Notes under the pieces: generated by a model
Databases searched by the model: none
What the model was told of the DNA's origin: nothing
The model's input: the letters and a program-made list of their open reading frames with translations, nothing else
Shown: positions 1 through 8,675 of the stretch, piece after piece
How positions within the stretch are numbered: position 1 is the stretch's first letter
Layout: each line of letters begins with the position of its first letter
Origin: Bremia lactucae
Taxonomy: Eukaryota > Oomycota > Peronosporomycetes > Peronosporales > Peronosporaceae
Reading direction: 5' to 3'
DNA length: 64,000 nucleotides
Assembly (NCBI RefSeq): GCF_004359215.1
Contig: NC_090621.1
Span: 3,264,904-3,328,903, forward strand
Translations under genes and position numbers: made by a program

Positions 1-826
1 GCTTGAGCCTGTCTCAAGCTAAAGTCCTCCTGTTCCGCAACGGATATTGCTTCTTCAAGCGTATCCAGTTCCAAGCGGAACAGGTGGGTCTTTACGGGAC
101 CATCCGTAAGACCTTGCATGAACACCGTAATCAACGTGTGTTCATGAATTGGGTTATTAGTTATACAACTCGCTAAGAGTCGTATGTGCTGGGCATATGC
201 GTGAATATCACGCTTGCCTTGCTTGAGTTTCAGAAGCTTTAAAAGAGCTCTGAAATTAACCTTTGATGGTTCAAACGTCTGTTTGAGCCGGGCTTTAAAA
301 GCTTATAGCGACCCAAAGACGTATGGGTCGTGCAGCTTAAGGCCCAATGCTCAAGTTTTGGCACGACCTGCCAAATTTGATTGAGCGAATGCGACTTGCA
401 TTTGCTCGTCGATGATGCGACGTCCCTTATGGCATCGTCCAACTCGACAAACCATGTTAAGAGGGAGTCTTCTTCGACTCCCCTATACTTAGAGATTTCA
501 ATCTCTAAAGTTCCGGGACGACGCGTTTGCGTCATCCCAGGTACAGGGGTCTGTACCTGTTGTAACATCAACAGTTCTTCCTGTTGAGAGCTTTGCTGAT
601 TCAGCAAGGGTCTTTTTTCCTTCATCTCGTCAAGTTCATGTTGTATGAACTTGGCGATGGTTGAATGGAAGGCATCTCTGTCCAAATTGGACAGCATTGC
701 CAAGATTGCATCGTTTCCTACGGTCGAACTCATTCGTTTAACCGCACTCCTTTGTATATTACTAAGAAAGGAGTAGTTTTCAGGGTAAACGTGATGCGTA
801 TTCTCACTATCATCTAACATGTCCAT
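1..826 (-). pseudogene. Gypsy-type gag remnant, cut by left edge
   Basis: Minus-strand remains of a retrotransposon capsid gene. A 195-residue open frame (239-826) begins with an acidic N terminus and carries a pre-capsid segment (GTLEIEISKYRGVEEDSL, then LTWFVELDDAI). After a frame change, 1-238 continues with capsid-like text (AYAQHIRLLASCITNN, then VFMQGLTDGPVKTHLFRLEL), as in Ty3/Gypsy gag. The reading frame is therefore broken at about 240 and the element runs off the window. The LTR and primer-binding site just upstream (1046-1287) fit a 5' end in the same orientation. Seen: frames and motifs. Inferred: membership of one element. Confidence 0.75.
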
Positions 827-1045
827 GTTAGGTGTGGGAAATGTGGTCCTTGGACGGACTACAGTACAAGTCCACTTCGCACTGCTTCAGTTGCGAGTGG
901 TGCCTTACGTTATTTCACGTACACTAGGAAGTGCAGAAAAAGACTTCTCTTAAGGCAACTAGCTTCAAGAGGGTAACATGAAAACTGTATTGATATAATT
1001 AAGTGTCTCTAGTCCTATCTTTGTAAATGCTAACTTAATTATAAT

Positions 1046-1287
1046 CTGATACCAAACATGTAAATGAATTCTTATTTCTATCTTATCTGTAACTCTCTCT
1101 TTGATTACTCCTACAGCTGATTAGTCTGCGTAATAAATAGGTATCATGGTCTATACCTCATTGTGGATAAGAATTTTAAACAAATTACTATATAAAGTAA
1201 TATCCTGCATATATTATCTACCTTTAGATAATATATTAATTAACAACCTTTAAGTGTTAATTTCATGTAACGATACACCCAGTTACA
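1046..1287 (-). repeat. 5' LTR plus primer-binding site of the left-edge Gypsy element
   Basis: Read on the minus strand, an AT-rich LTR opens with TGTAAC at 1287 and ends with TTTACA at about 1059. It is followed four bases later by TGGTATCAG (1054-1046), which resembles the primer-binding site complementary to initiator tRNA-Met. The LTR body contains an inverted repeat (ATATTATCTA..TAGATAATAT near 1215-1240). The boundaries are read by eye from the TG..CA ends. The position 220 bases upstream of the gag frame supports a 5' LTR. Confidence 0.6.
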
Positions 1288-1893
1288 GGGGTTAGACCAT
1301 CTACTCAGGCGACAGTTCGCTCTCTGAGTGATCGTAAGCTTCCCCCTACGCTATACAAATCGAAGGCCATCAGACGGACTCTAATCAGTTGCAGGCATCA
1401 AAGCCGTTGAAAAGTCATAGTAAGGCTGAAATTACCCTACATAGTACATCGATCGACGTCGCTTATAGTGTCTTTGCAGCCGTCAAAAACTAATAAGCAA
1501 GAATCTCAGCCTTTGCGAGCAAGCTTGCCCCAACCGTTGTTCTCGTACTGCGTGCGAATGACATGTGTCATGCAGAGCTATGGATGCTACAAACCAGTGC
1601 TCGTGATAGCACTGCAGTATTGATTTGCATGTCACTCGATGTCACGAATACGAGAGCAAATATGAAGATCTTCAGACTGACTCAAACGACCTATCAGATA
1701 ACGCTTTGTCACGTTCGTAGCACCTTTGGATATGTTCCCATTTAAAAGGACGGGCCTTCGAATGAGGTGTTCAAGGCCGTCAAAGACGGAAACTTGTGGT
1801 CAAAGGTTTCCAGGTAAATTTGGAAATAAGTTTCAAAGAGGAAACTGAGACACGAAATGTCTTAGTAAACAATTAGTAATCCAATACTAAACA
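1288..1893. other. No gene recognised
   Basis: The stretch between the two LTR copies has only short open frames (for example 60 residues at 1563-1745) without recognisable motifs. It may be diverged transposon interior. Nothing else is supported. Confidence 0.4.
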
Positions 1894-1957
1894 TGTAATT
1901 GAGTTCTTATCTCTATCTTATCTGTAACTTTCTCTTTGATTACTCCTACAGCTGATT
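1894..1957 (-). repeat. Partial second copy of the left-edge LTR (3' end)
   Basis: About 64 bases match the 3' part of the LTR at 1059-1135 almost base for base, including the CTCCTACAGCTGATTA block. They are likewise followed on the minus strand by a PBS-like TAGTATTGG. Similarity stops abruptly at about 1958. This is a truncated LTR of the same family. Confidence 0.6.
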
Positions 1958-2755
1958 ATCCAATACATGGAGGTAGTGGTCGAGTTTGTCGATCTTCGAC
2001 TCTAGATCCGACACATATGTCGGATTTAATTTTTCCATTGCAAACACGTGACAAACGTTCCAGAAAAACGAAAGATACGGTTGCAGGTACTTGCCGCTGC
2101 GAGGACGGAGCTGAAAACCTTTACACTCAATAGAGAGACTATTTATTTTTTGATAATATTCTAAGCCATCAAATTCTCATTTGCTTTCTATCTTTTTCAC
2201 GGTCTGTCCGATGAAGATTTGGCATTACCTCCGCGATGCAGTACACGGAATGTGTTTTGGTCCCATTTCACCGAATCACCGACACATTTTTCTTATGCCT
2301 TCCAAGCCAGGGTCACCGACCGTTTTTGCTTTCTTGGATGACAAAAGGATGGTTCCTTTCAACTATGATCTACCGTCTGAGGAGGAGGGTGAGAAATCCA
2401 ACACAAGCACGCACCAGCGTGAATAGAAGTCTTAAAAAGCTCCCAATCCGTTTTCAGTCACTAGCCGGCATACCGCCATTAGATGGATTCTTTTCAAAAA
2501 TATATTTTTTCCGCTATTAAAAATAATTATTTTAGTTTAGTATTTTTTATTAGTTCATCTTTTAGGACGTAAAGATGCGGAAAATTCGCACGACACATGA
2601 ACGATTTGCGCCAATTTCCTAGGGCTCGTCCAAGACCACTTGGCGGCAACTATGCAAACTAAATACAGAACTCACAAGACGAATCTTAAGGAGCAACTAT
2701 TAATTTTGCGATGCTGTGGAATGACTCGACTAATCAAAGTTAAAATCATTAAAAA
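1958..2755. other. No gene recognised
   Basis: Two overlapping plus-strand open frames (2181-2426, 2236-2520) have no recognisable domain, no convincing start context and no family resemblance. The segment after 2520 is AT-rich. Probably decayed repeat DNA. Confidence 0.35.
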
Positions 2756-2766
2756 TAATTAAAAAT

Positions 2767-2836
2767 ATGCTTATAGCTTAATCGGATAGAGTATTAGATT
2801 GCGGATCTATAGAATGAATTAAATTTTAAAATAATT
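2767..2836 (+). pseudogene. tRNA-Arg(GCG)-like mitochondrial fragment (probable NUMT)
   Basis: The sequence shows a tRNA 5' half: a 7-nt acceptor arm, TA, a D arm (GCTT..GAGT with AATCGGATA loop), then an anticodon stem TTAGA/TCTAT around the loop TTGCGGA, giving anticodon GCG (Arg). The T arm is AT-rich and degenerate, with no clear acceptor closure, so it is probably not functional. Base composition resembles an oomycete mitochondrial tRNA, and a second mitochondrial-looking scrap lies at 3495-3578. The mitochondrial origin is inference. Confidence 0.45.
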
Positions 2837-3049
2837 GGGCTACTTTTCCATTATTTGAGAAGAGTTAAATCGAATGAAGATTGAATGCATCATTTATATA
2901 CATACATGTTAAAATTGTAAGCACACAGGATTGTATTAATGCCACTGTAAAAAAAAATAAAGACCATGAAACTTGATTAAAAAATGAAAATTAATCAAAT
3001 TGGGGCAAAATTTATTTCTGAAATTCTATTTTCAACATGTGTTCTGGAT

Positions 3050-3294
3050 ACCAACTACACGTTCCTTTACTGTTACAGATGCGGCTGTTGCGAGGCGCAC
3101 TGTCATCCTCGTCCGAGGGATATCGAGCTCAACGAACTTGAGTGTGCGAACTCATCACTAATAGATGAGAAAATAGCGTTGCTCTTACACGCCTTCTCTC
3201 CCGGATGAACGTCGCGGGGCCCCGAATACGTTCCTAGAACGTGGTGCCCCGATGGCTTTACTATGAGGATATGTGAGGGAGTCAACCTTCCCAC
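3050..3294 (-). pseudogene. Gypsy protease-region scrap
   Basis: About 60 bases (3056-3110) match, on the same strand, the segment at 52618-52675 that encodes the start of a retroviral-type protease domain (VTVNKRVVGIQ). The following bases to about 3294 keep an open minus frame without further recognisable motifs. The copy is too short and diverged to be coding. Confidence 0.45.
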
Positions 3295-3494
3295 ATAGCT
3301 CTCCGTCCTTCTGTGTGCGAAAGGCCACAGGAAGGGTGCATGGCGCCTAAGGTCTTAGACCTCCAATCGATCTATGACTCATGGCGTTCAAGCTAGGCCA
3401 TTCCAAGGATCGGGACTCTGACGATGCGGCAAATCAAGTTCGCAAGCGATATTTTGACCAAGTTTATTATGCAATTATGATTATTTTTTAAATT

Positions 3495-3578
3495 ATATGG
3501 GGATATTTCTATTTATAAAATTAATTTATTATCAACAACGTACGCATACTAATGCTAGAACTATTAAAAAAAATTAAT
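3495..3578 (+). pseudogene. rps13: Mitochondrial rps13 3'-end fragment (probable NUMT)
   Basis: A plus frame in very AT-rich DNA ends QQRTHTNARTIKKN then TAA (3535-3578). Ribosomal protein uS13 typically ends GQRTKTNARTRKG or similar, so this looks like the C terminus of a mitochondrial rps13. The preceding residues are degraded and no start is present. With the tRNA-Arg-like scrap about 700 bases away it suggests mitochondrial DNA inserted into the nucleus. Oomycete mitochondria do encode rps13 (established). Confidence 0.5.
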
Positions 3579-3797
3579 TTTTTTTTACTGCAACACCGAC
3601 AGCAACTGCTGCTGTCGCTCTATCATTAGACACAAAGATACATCTCATGTTGGCGATCCGTGTATATGGACTTCGTCTTTGGATTCCCGGAAGATGATCG
3701 CAAAAACAATTGAATTGTTTTTTCTTGTTGTTTTTCCACTGGATATTGCTGGAAACGCGTCCTGGGCCGCTGCCGCCGCGTCCTGGACCCGATTCTC

Positions 3798-3890
3798 ATC
3801 TTTTTGCTCTGTGAAAAGTACGCAGATCTGCTTGACTTTGCCACTACGCAGATCACGCAAAAACCGTTTTCGTTCAAGCGTTGGCAATTA
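3798..3890 (-). pseudogene. Gypsy protease-RT linker scrap
   Basis: This matches 51773-51858, where the minus strand encodes a linker between protease and reverse transcriptase (LRDLRSGKVKQICVL). Here the same text is recognisable in a minus frame (FLRDLRSGKVKQICVLF) but is followed by unrelated sequence. A relic of the same family as the pol at 49.8-52.9 kb. Confidence 0.5.
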
Positions 3891-4059
3891 ATTTATCTCC
3901 GAAGTTGACGTTCGTGGCGCAACTAGTTTAAGTGTATAAGCGCCTACATGGGAAGTATTAGCAACAAATGTTGTTAAAATTATAAGAAATAATGAAATAC
4001 CGTCAAGACCTCAGATTTCCTGGATTTTTGCACTGGCCTGCCGTTTTCGTGAACTTTGC

Positions 4060-4140
4060 TGATGTACAGATCATCCCCAGACCGATGGCCAAACCGAACG
4101 TGCCAATCGGGTCGTGGCGGATGTCTTACGCACTATAGAA
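4060..4140 (+). pseudogene. Gypsy integrase scrap
   Basis: About 80 bases encode DHPQTDGQTERANRVVADVL in plus orientation once a small frame change is allowed. This is the segment around the catalytic Glu of a Ty3/Gypsy integrase, and it resembles the fragment at 25315-25611. No longer frame is present. Confidence 0.55.
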
Positions 4141-4777
4141 GCTTTCATCTGTTTATTTAGTCTTAATTAAAAAGGTTCGATTAACATCATGGCAGTCAAG
4201 ACGGCACATTTTTTTAGAAACATCTATTGTTTTTGGTAAAAATTTAACTACATATTATCACTAAATAAATAATTCGTTTTTTAGCCAAATACTTTGACAT
4301 TGGCAAGTATCGGCTTTTTCTTTTTGTTTTGTTTTTTATAGACTGCCGGCGGCTGTGCGAGTGCAAAGGCACAGTGAAATTAATCCCACTGTTGCAACAC
4401 TCACTACGAGTGTTCCGTCATCAACCTTACAAAAAATGATCCTGAATTACAAGACTCTTCGAGTAAGTTAAAAAGAAAGAGAGGAATTGAAATTTCCGTG
4501 TCGTTTGGTGCAAAAAAACTCCGTACGCATCACAAATTGGTGTAACGGGCTAAAGTTGCCCTGAAAAATTGTTTTTTTGTGGCCCACCCATACTTGACCA
4601 TCTCACACACATGTGTAGGCCCACCATATGGTAGGCATTATCTTATATTTACATAATACAAATTCTGCTGGATATTTGTAACTTCTTATTGGTCAGCTGT
4701 CATAAATCGTCTCATGGTCAAGTTTCGTGTCCCCATCATTTGCTATTTTCCGCGACCCGATACAAGTAAAAGGCTAT
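4141..4777. other. No gene recognised; upstream region of the Cys-rich gene
   Basis: AT-rich, with no open frame that resembles a protein. It presumably includes the promoter of the small gene starting at 4778, but no core element could be assigned with confidence. Confidence 0.3.
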
Positions 4778-5104
4778 ATGGACGACGGGTGTGATGTTCT
4801 CGAGTGCTGTTTGTGTGGCGCGTTATGTGGTGCCTGCTGTGCCTCAGCTACGGACTCGGGCAAGAACCGCCGCCGCAACGGCCGCTATACGGACAATTGC
4901 CACAATCAACAGCAGCCCGTTTACGTACAGCCCGTGGTTGTGCAACAGTATCCAGAATATGGATTACCACCCGGTCACCCGGGCTACGCTCCACCTTCAC
5001 AGGCGTATGGACCGCCTATCGGAGAATATTACCAGTATCCACCGCAGCAGTACGCCCCTGGACAATTTGCGCCCCAGCAGTACCTTAATGCACCCAAGCA
5101 TTAA
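4778..5104 (+). CDS. Small Cys-rich, Pro/Tyr/Gln-rich protein
   Basis: 108 residues from the ATG at 4778; the open frame extends upstream only to a GTG, so this ATG is preferred. Residues 5-21 form a cysteine cluster (CDVLECCLCGALCGACC, seven Cys) without charged residues in its second half. A short basic stretch (KNRRRNGR) and then a Pro/Tyr/Gln-rich tail follow (PPGHPGYAPP, QYPPQQYAPGQF). I do not recognise a family. The layout of a Cys-rich head and a flexible P/Y/Q-rich tail resembles small palmitoylated or CYSTM-like membrane-associated proteins, but with the Cys block at the N terminus; that comparison is inference. Single exon as read; no signal peptide. Confidence 0.6.
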   Translation: MDDGCDVLECCLCGALCGACCASATDSGKNRRRNGRYTDNCHNQQQPVYVQPVVVQQYPEYGLPPGHPGYAPPSQAYGPPIGEYYQYPPQQYAPGQFAPQQYLNAPKH

Positions 5105-5343
5105 ATGGCGTCTTTTGTGCAAATCAATCGGAAAGATGCTTGATGCACTTGACAAATTTTAATGGCTAAGCTTGTATTGAGTGAATTAAAGGTAGCAACT
5201 ACCGACGGTATGAATGACAGTTGTTGTTATGCCCTCCGAAATAGAAAATAGACCAGCTTTAAAATATAAAAAGATTTGTTGAGTCGATACAAAGCGAAGT
5301 AAAAAAATGATGGCGTAGCCGACCTTGATGCTACGCGCTCTTT

Positions 5344-5390
5344 TGGGACTTGCTTTTTAGTTTCAAATATAAACTAAAAAGCAAGTTCCA
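5344..5390. repeat. 20-bp hairpin with 7-nt loop
   Basis: Arms 5344-5363 and 5371-5390 pair over 20 positions with one G-T wobble; the inner 16 are perfect (ACTTGCTTTTTAGTTT and complement). The loop is CAAATAT. It lies about 240 bases downstream of the Cys-rich gene. It could be a transcript-end structure, a small-RNA precursor or a tiny foldback element; no evidence decides. Confidence 0.6.
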
Positions 5391-6812
5391 CTGTGACAAC
5401 TCGTAATTTTATTCGAGAGCGAGATGGGCGGAAGTCGTCCCACTGTTTAGCTATAAACAAAACTTAGCATAGGCGATCATTATGTGTCTTATCAGCTCTA
5501 CTGCAGAACCCTTTGAGTTACAGACATTACCCGGACTCTCAGCACTTTTTAAGTACCTAGTGTGCGTCGATTAAATGAATTCAAGCAAAATTCAAGACCA
5601 TTATATTACAGAGAAGAATTGGATTACAACAGGTGCTCTATATTTTGCACGACATAGCATCACAAGCGTATTCACAGACATATATTCAATTTCACAGAGT
5701 AATCAACGAAAAGAAATAATTATGGTCAATACTTACTTCATAAACATATTCAAAATACCGCCGTCGTCGAAGCCAAAAGCATTTTCATGCGGAAGTAACT
5801 TGGATGAAACGTCTGATTCATTTCTGCTAACCGAGCCCTGGGAGCAGCAGCGTCGATTCCAGCTTTATCGTTTGATTAGAATGATAAAATCCTTACGTCA
5901 TCTGTAATAGTGACGCAGCTACTGGAGCATGAATTTTTATGAAGCCATTATCCGAAATAACACAAAATATGTGTTTCCTGCCGATACCATGATTGAACAT
6001 AAATTTTAGGATTTGCTTAAATCAACTTTTTTCTGAGCTTTGCTTTATTGAACCTTATGTTTTGTCTACGCGGTTGGCGTATGTGTTGACTTCAAATACG
6101 TAAGATAATTTTTAATTAACTTTGAGCCATACCGGGGTTTTCAAATCTTTTGGACGAAATTGAACACTGCTTTCAAATGTAATAATGAGGTGTGAAGAAG
6201 TTGTCGACCTCGCTATTTATTTCCGTGATCAAATTTTCATTAGGAGAAAGTTCTTTACGATGCTATAAACAAGATGATTAAAGTCAAGATCACAGTGACA
6301 GATTAGCGTCATAACAGTCGTCACGTAAGTACGGATTTTATTCAAGTGAGGTGCGTCATTCACGAGTTTCTCGCATTAAAGCATTGTGTCTTCCTCGACT
6401 GCTCTTACTGGAAAAAGTGGTTAGAGGACAATATATATCAGCGTAATGCGGGTTAAAGGCGAAAATAAAACACAAAATTCTCTATGCTAATAAAATTTAC
6501 GATAAAGCCACCCGTTAGAATGGTCTGTTAATTTCTGCAGAGCTTTTAAAGCATCTGTAGATACCATGAAGACAAGAACCGAGCTTTAAATTAGCAGTAG
6601 CGACGCAACTTATAAGGTCCTGTACCATAAATTCGTACGTTGTGATACTAACATTTCTGTGGTAGCCAAAATTCTACAGATGACACCATCGAAAGCTCTG
6701 ATTGGCCAAAGAAAAGTGAATTTCGTCAAGTCAAAAAAAAGAAAAACCTCGGTCTTATTGGCTGATATGCACCAAAGTAAAATAACGTTGAGATCACCAA
6801 ACATCCGTGGCA
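5391..6812. other. No gene recognised
   Basis: A 110-residue plus frame (5575-5907) has no motif, poor protein-like composition and no supporting splice context, so it is not called. The rest is AT-rich intergenic DNA ahead of the TPR-prefoldin gene. Confidence 0.35.
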
Positions 6813-7709
6813 ATGAGCTCCGCACACGACGAAGCTGAGGCGCAAAAGGCGTGAGTGCGCTTTTATTTATCTCATGAATAAACAAAGGATTTCTATGTAT
6901 TGCTTTGCTTGATTGCACAGACTTGGCAACGCAGAATTTAATGAAAAAAATTTCGAGAAAGCCATTGAGCATTACTCGGAGGTGCGATAAATAACTTACC
7001 GTGTCAAAGGATCCTGCAATTTACGCAAGAATTTTATTAGGCCATTCGTCTCGATTCGGGCAACTTTATCTACTATTCAAATCGTAGTGCAACTTATGGT
7101 GCTATCGGCAAGTGGGAATTGGCGGAGAAAGATGCCAAAGAGTGTGTGAGGCGAAATCCGACGTTCGCCAAGGGATATCACCGCTTGGCGAATGCACAGC
7201 AGCAATTGGGTCGCCATACTGAGGCCATTGAAACACTCGAGATGGCTCAAAAGACGGCCACGGACCCAGACAAGATCCCCGGGATCAAGAAGCTGCTGCG
7301 TCAGCTGAACCAAGAAGTATCAAAGAGTACAACCTTGACTCAAAAGGGAGGTCTTCAAGTACCTGGACACATTGCAAAAGAGTTGCAAGAGTTACAACCG
7401 CAATTTCAAACACTTCAGCGCGAAATCGAGCAGATCGATGCCAAGCTGGCAGTCTACAGTCGTCAAAAAAAGCGTCTAGCACTCGTGGAACGAGAAATTG
7501 TCGAGCTACCCAAGGAAACGAAAACATACCGCAGTATTGGGAAAATGTTCTTGCAAACAACCTGCAAGGAAAATGTGGCCGCTATCAAAAACGAAGATTC
7601 GTTCGTAAACGACCAAGTCTCGTCCCTCGGAGCTCGCAAGAATTACCTTACTCGTCAGAAACAATCGGTCCAAAACAACATAACAGAGCTCCTAGCCCAA
7701 TGTGCGTAA
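6813..7709 (+). CDS. TPR-prefoldin (beta-type) fusion protein
   Basis: Three exons read by eye: 6813-6850, 6921-6981 and 7041-7709, with introns of 70 and 59 nt (GTGAGT..CAG and GTGCGA..TAG). They give a 255-residue protein. Residues about 8-115 form tetratricopeptide repeats of the Hop/Sti1 kind (LGNAEFNEKNFEKAIEHYSE, then YYSNRSATYGAIGKWELA). Residues about 140-250 form a coiled-coil prefoldin beta-type domain with the subunit-1-like signature TYRSIGKMFLQT. Prefoldin hands nascent actin and tubulin to the chaperonin CCT, and TPRs of this class usually bind Hsp70/Hsp90 tails (established for the families). The fusion suggests a co-chaperone bridging both (inference). The MYCBP homologue converges 208 bases downstream. 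Confidence 0.85.
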
Positions 7710-7917
7710 GTTTGTAGAACTGGTTATCAGAGTGAAGACAATTTATTATGCAATCAAGGAGGCCTGAATAATATTGAATCGTTTCGCAATCGCTCCAAAT
7801 TCCTAAGTCTTAAGCTTTGCGTCTTTCATGCGTCGTCCTCTTTGTCCTCGGTCGTAAGCTATACACACAGGTACCATCCAAGCATTAAACGAATAAAATC
7901 ACTCATACGATGCTTGT

Positions 7918-8251
7918 CTACAGTACGCGTTTGTGAAGCTCGTCGATGCTTTGGAGAAGCTCTGCATTCGTTTTCTTGAGCTCCTCGTTCTCGGCTCGGA
8001 GCGCGTCGATGTCGCTATCGGTTGACGCGCCCAGAGAGCGCTTAACATACTCCACTGCATTAATTGATTTGTCGGATTCTTCATAGAGCTCAGCTAGCGC
8101 TTTCGTGAGCGCATGCACAACGCCGCTTTTTTCGAGATACTTTTGAAATTCCTCCTTTTTCGAGTCCGGCGTCTACATGTGCTCGTTTTGAGCCCAACAG
8201 CGCACGGCCGAAAACTCTTGAACGACCTACCTGATACGTTGCAAAGCTCAT
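7918..8251 (-). CDS. MYCBP: MYCBP/AMY-1-like c-Myc-binding protein homologue
   Basis: Two exons on the minus strand, 8231-8251 (seven codons, MSFATYQ) and 7918-8172, with a 58-nt intron (GTAGGT..GTAG). The protein is 91 residues. It shows the whole AMY-1 pattern: DSKKEEFQKYLEKSGVV, LTKALAELYEESDKS, and a C-terminal leucine-rich coiled coil (ALRAENEELKKTNAELL). Human MYCBP is 103 residues. Family members bind Myc in animals and sit at the ciliary/axonemal base in several eukaryotes; for a zoosporic oomycete a flagellar or AKAP-related role is more plausible than a Myc role (inference). The start is divergent from the ORP gene, about 425 bases away. Confidence 0.85.
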
Positions 8252-8675
8252 CGTCTTTGGAACGAACAATAGATCTATGGAATTGGCTCTTGAGCGTTTG
8301 CAACGCTTAAACAGCTCGTGATGAGGCTTCTAACAGATGGAGCTCTTGACAGCTTCTATAAACAGTGCTTTTGTAAAATTGGGGTTTCTCACATAACTTT
8401 CGCACAATTGTGAACACAAGTCGATCCAAAGGTTATCTTACATTGTCCAATCGTAAAGGGCCTTTATCGAGACATTAAAGCTACTTCGAGACACTTTCGA
8501 TCGGACACATTCGTGCTGACTTCACGTTCCCACAGCTTCTCGTGATCTCGCTCCTCGGCTCGTAGCTTCCTTTTGGGCGCAGAAGCTTACCACGAAGCAA
8601 AAGCGTAGCCATTTTCACAGCAGCGCGCACGGCGACGCAAGGGCAGCTGCTCGTAACCGTAAGCGAGATCGTGCG

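Noticed and set aside
2181..2520. Two overlapping plus-strand frames of 81 and 94 residues
   Set aside because: Different frames over the same bases, no motif; treated as decayed repeat.
5575..5907. 110-residue plus-strand open frame
   Set aside because: No motif, weak composition, no splice or start context; likely chance in AT-rich DNA.
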